Positions 5,900 to 6,726 of a stretch of 6,726 nucleotides of DNA are shown piece by piece; within the stretch, counting starts at the first letter, position 1, and the number at the start of each line of letters is the position of its first letter. The translations under genes and the position numbers were made by a program. Source of the stretch: CAJWPI01 sp964635015 (GTDB taxonomy: Bacteria; Pseudomonadota; Gammaproteobacteria; Magnimaribacterales; Magnimaribacteraceae); contig CAZWMS010000053.1 in NCBI GenBank assembly GCA_964635015.1, forward strand, positions 1-6,726, given 5' to 3'. The notes under the pieces are model-generated. The model was not told the origin of the DNA. It saw nothing but the letters and a program-made list of their open reading frames with translations, and did not search any database.

Positions 5900-6685
5900 A
5901 TTAAAAAATCTTAAACTGTTCAAAAACATAGAAGATATTACTAATTCTTTACTTTCTTTTCTACTGACAATTATTTCTGAAGCAATATGGGATAAGAATT
6001 TAGGCTCATTCCTTTGAGAATTTTTAAGTTCAGAAACTCTTGGAATTAAGTAGGGAGAGTCTGTTTCAATCATAATTTTATCTAGAGGAATTAGATTAAT
6101 TAATTCTTTTAAATGTCCACCTCTTCTTTCGTCGCATATCCATCCAGTTATACCTATATAAAAGCCCATTTCTATATATTCTATTAACTCTTCTTTAATT
6201 CCTGTAAAACAATGCACAACGGTGTTAGGTAGCTTTTCTTTTACTGGTTTAAGCATTTCCGTAAAAGCTTTATGAGCTTCCCTAACATGAAGGAATAGAG
6301 GTTGTTGAAGCTCAATCGAAGCTTCAATGTGAGCTTCAAAGCTTTTCTTTTGCTCCTCTTTAGTAGAGAAATTTCTGTAGAAATCTAAACCAGTTTCTCC
6401 AATTGCTTTGACATTATCTTTTTTTAAGAGGTCTTTTATTTCTGAAAAATAATTAATACTAAATTCTTTAGCCCTGTGTGGATGTATTCCAGCTGTGCAA
6501 ATTAGGTTATCTGGTAGACTAGAAGCTAGTTTATATGCTGAAATACTTTCCTCCAAATCACTACCAGTTACACACATGTGGGTTACACCCACATCAATAG
6601 CATCTTCAATAACTTGATCAAGGTCTTTAATAAAAGAACGATGAGTTAAGTTAGCTCCAATATCAAAAAAGAGTTCTTTAGACAT
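5891..6685 (-). CDS. tatD: TatD family metal-dependent DNase, TatD proper
   Basis: TatD is a Mg2+-dependent 3'-5' exonuclease of the amidohydrolase TIM-barrel fold that acts on single-stranded DNA and RNA and helps repair oxidative DNA damage; it is not part of the Tat export machinery. The 264-residue product is full length and very close to E. coli TatD. It opens with DIGANLTH (as in E. coli DIGVNLT) instead of the H-x-H of YcfH/YjjV relatives, and so belongs to the TatD subgroup. Visible metal/active-site residues are Glu97 in GETGLDFYRNFST, His133 in FLHVREAH, His158 in VVHCFTG and Asp209 in IETDSPYLIPR. It also has the ITGWICDERRG and RNEPKFL motifs of this subgroup. ATG 6685 starts five residues before the point where E. 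coli TatD begins, and no clear Shine-Dalgarno precedes it. It converges on the glutaredoxin-like gene. Confidence 0.95.
   Translation of the reverse strand: MSKELFFDIGANLTHRSFIKDLDQVIEDAIDVGVTHMCVTGSDLEESISAYKLASSLPDNLICTAGIHPHRAKEFSINYFSEIKDLLKKDNVKAIGETGLDFYRNFSTKEEQKKSFEAHIEASIELQQPLFLHVREAHKAFTEMLKPVKEKLPNTVVHCFTGIKEELIEYIEMGFYIGITGWICDERRGGHLKELINLIPLDKIMIETDSPYLIPRVSELKNSQRNEPKFLSHIASEIIVSRKESKELVISSMFLNSLRFFNLN
6305..6339. repeat. Inverted repeat, 9-bp arms, around a HindIII-like palindrome, inside tatD
   Basis: TTGAAGCTC (6305-6313) and GAGCTTCAA (6331-6339) are exact inverted arms separated by 17 bases, and the spacer holds the 8-bp palindrome GAAGCTTC (6318-6325). Read on the coding strand this is a decayed 12-base repeat of GAAGCT plus six bases, giving EAHI-EASI-EL (residues 117-126) in a helix that aligns with E. 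coli TatD. It is probably a by-product of repeated Glu-Ala codons. Confidence 0.6.
6576..6594. repeat. Perfect 8-bp inverted repeat with 3-base loop, inside tatD
   Basis: ATGTGGGT (6576-6583), loop TAC, then ACCCACAT (6587-6594) form a perfect hairpin in the 5' part of tatD, over codons 31-37 (D-V-G-V-T-H-M). No T run follows on either strand, so it is not an intrinsic terminator. No function is assigned. Confidence 0.7.
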
Positions 6686-6697
6686 AAACGTTGCTTT

Positions 6698-6703
6698 ATT
6701 ATA
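6698..6703 (-). promoter_or_regulatory. Possible -10 box for tatD
   Basis: On the minus strand this reads TATAAT, a perfect -10 hexamer, with its downstream edge 12 bases before ATG 6685. A start about 7 bases downstream would leave a leader of only a few bases, which fits the lack of a Shine-Dalgarno. No recognisable -35 lies 16-18 bases upstream, so this is tentative. Confidence 0.3.
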
Positions 6704-6716
6704 AGGGAGAATTTTT

Positions 6717-6723
6717 GAAGGAG
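6717..6723 (+). promoter_or_regulatory. Shine-Dalgarno-like motif for a divergent gene beyond the window
   Basis: GAAGGAG lies three bases before the window end. Its strength and position suggest a + strand gene whose start codon is a few bases past 6726, divergent from tatD. The start codon itself is not in view. A weaker AAGGGAG lies at 6703-6709. Confidence 0.4.
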
Positions 6724-6726
6724 ATA

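Noticed and set aside
5895..5915. AT-only stem (TTTAGATT, AAAA loop, AATCT-T-AAA) as a bidirectional terminator
   Set aside because: The stem has one G-C pair, contains a bulge and is not followed by a convincing T run, so it is too weak to call.
1..6726. CRISPR array, mobile element, toxin-antitoxin, phage defence or biosynthetic system
   Set aside because: No regularly spaced repeats, transposase, integrase, terminal repeats or defence domains are visible; every long frame is a recognised housekeeping, transport or metabolic gene.

Overview
The window is AT-rich, gene-dense DNA, almost certainly from a marine Gammaproteobacterium with a small genome. The evidence is low GC, very short intergenic gaps and overlapping genes, plus gene types such as an E. 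coli-like TatD, BolA with the proteobacterial CLGGS tail, and TrhO. The set resembles SAR86-like lineages, but that placement is inference from composition and gene type, not from a marker gene.

Layout: a run of seven genes on the + strand fills positions 1-5899, and one gene on the - strand fills 5891-6685. In order they are: the 3' end of an MFS_2 (GPH-type) sugar/cation symporter (1-291); an O6-methylguanine-DNA methyltransferase (293-751); a BolA protein (790-1110); the tRNA uridine hydroxylase TrhO (1123-2049); a 12-TM MMPL-type RND exporter (2054-4531); an alpha-methylacyl-CoA racemase of the CaiB/BaiF family (4542-5672); and a small glutaredoxin-like protein (5669-5899). TatD (5891-6685, -) converges on this run with a 9-bp overlap of 3' ends. 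The last 41 bases are a compact divergent intergenic region whose + strand ends in a Shine-Dalgarno-like motif for a gene just outside the window.

The + strand genes are separated by 38 bp or less and several overlap or nearly touch, so they probably form one operon or two overlapping ones. The functions are mixed: DNA repair, Fe-S/redox homeostasis (BolA and the glutaredoxin-like protein), tRNA wobble modification, lipid-type export and branched acyl-CoA epimerisation. The most suggestive pair is the RND exporter followed 10 bp later by the racemase, which carries a strong ribosome binding site and all three catalytic residues. No stretch over 300 bases lacks a gene.

I found no CRISPR array, insertion sequence, integrase, phage gene, tRNA or rRNA, and no clear sign of an undescribed system. 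The findings are modest: gene-context hypotheses, local repeats and hairpins, and unusual start sites.
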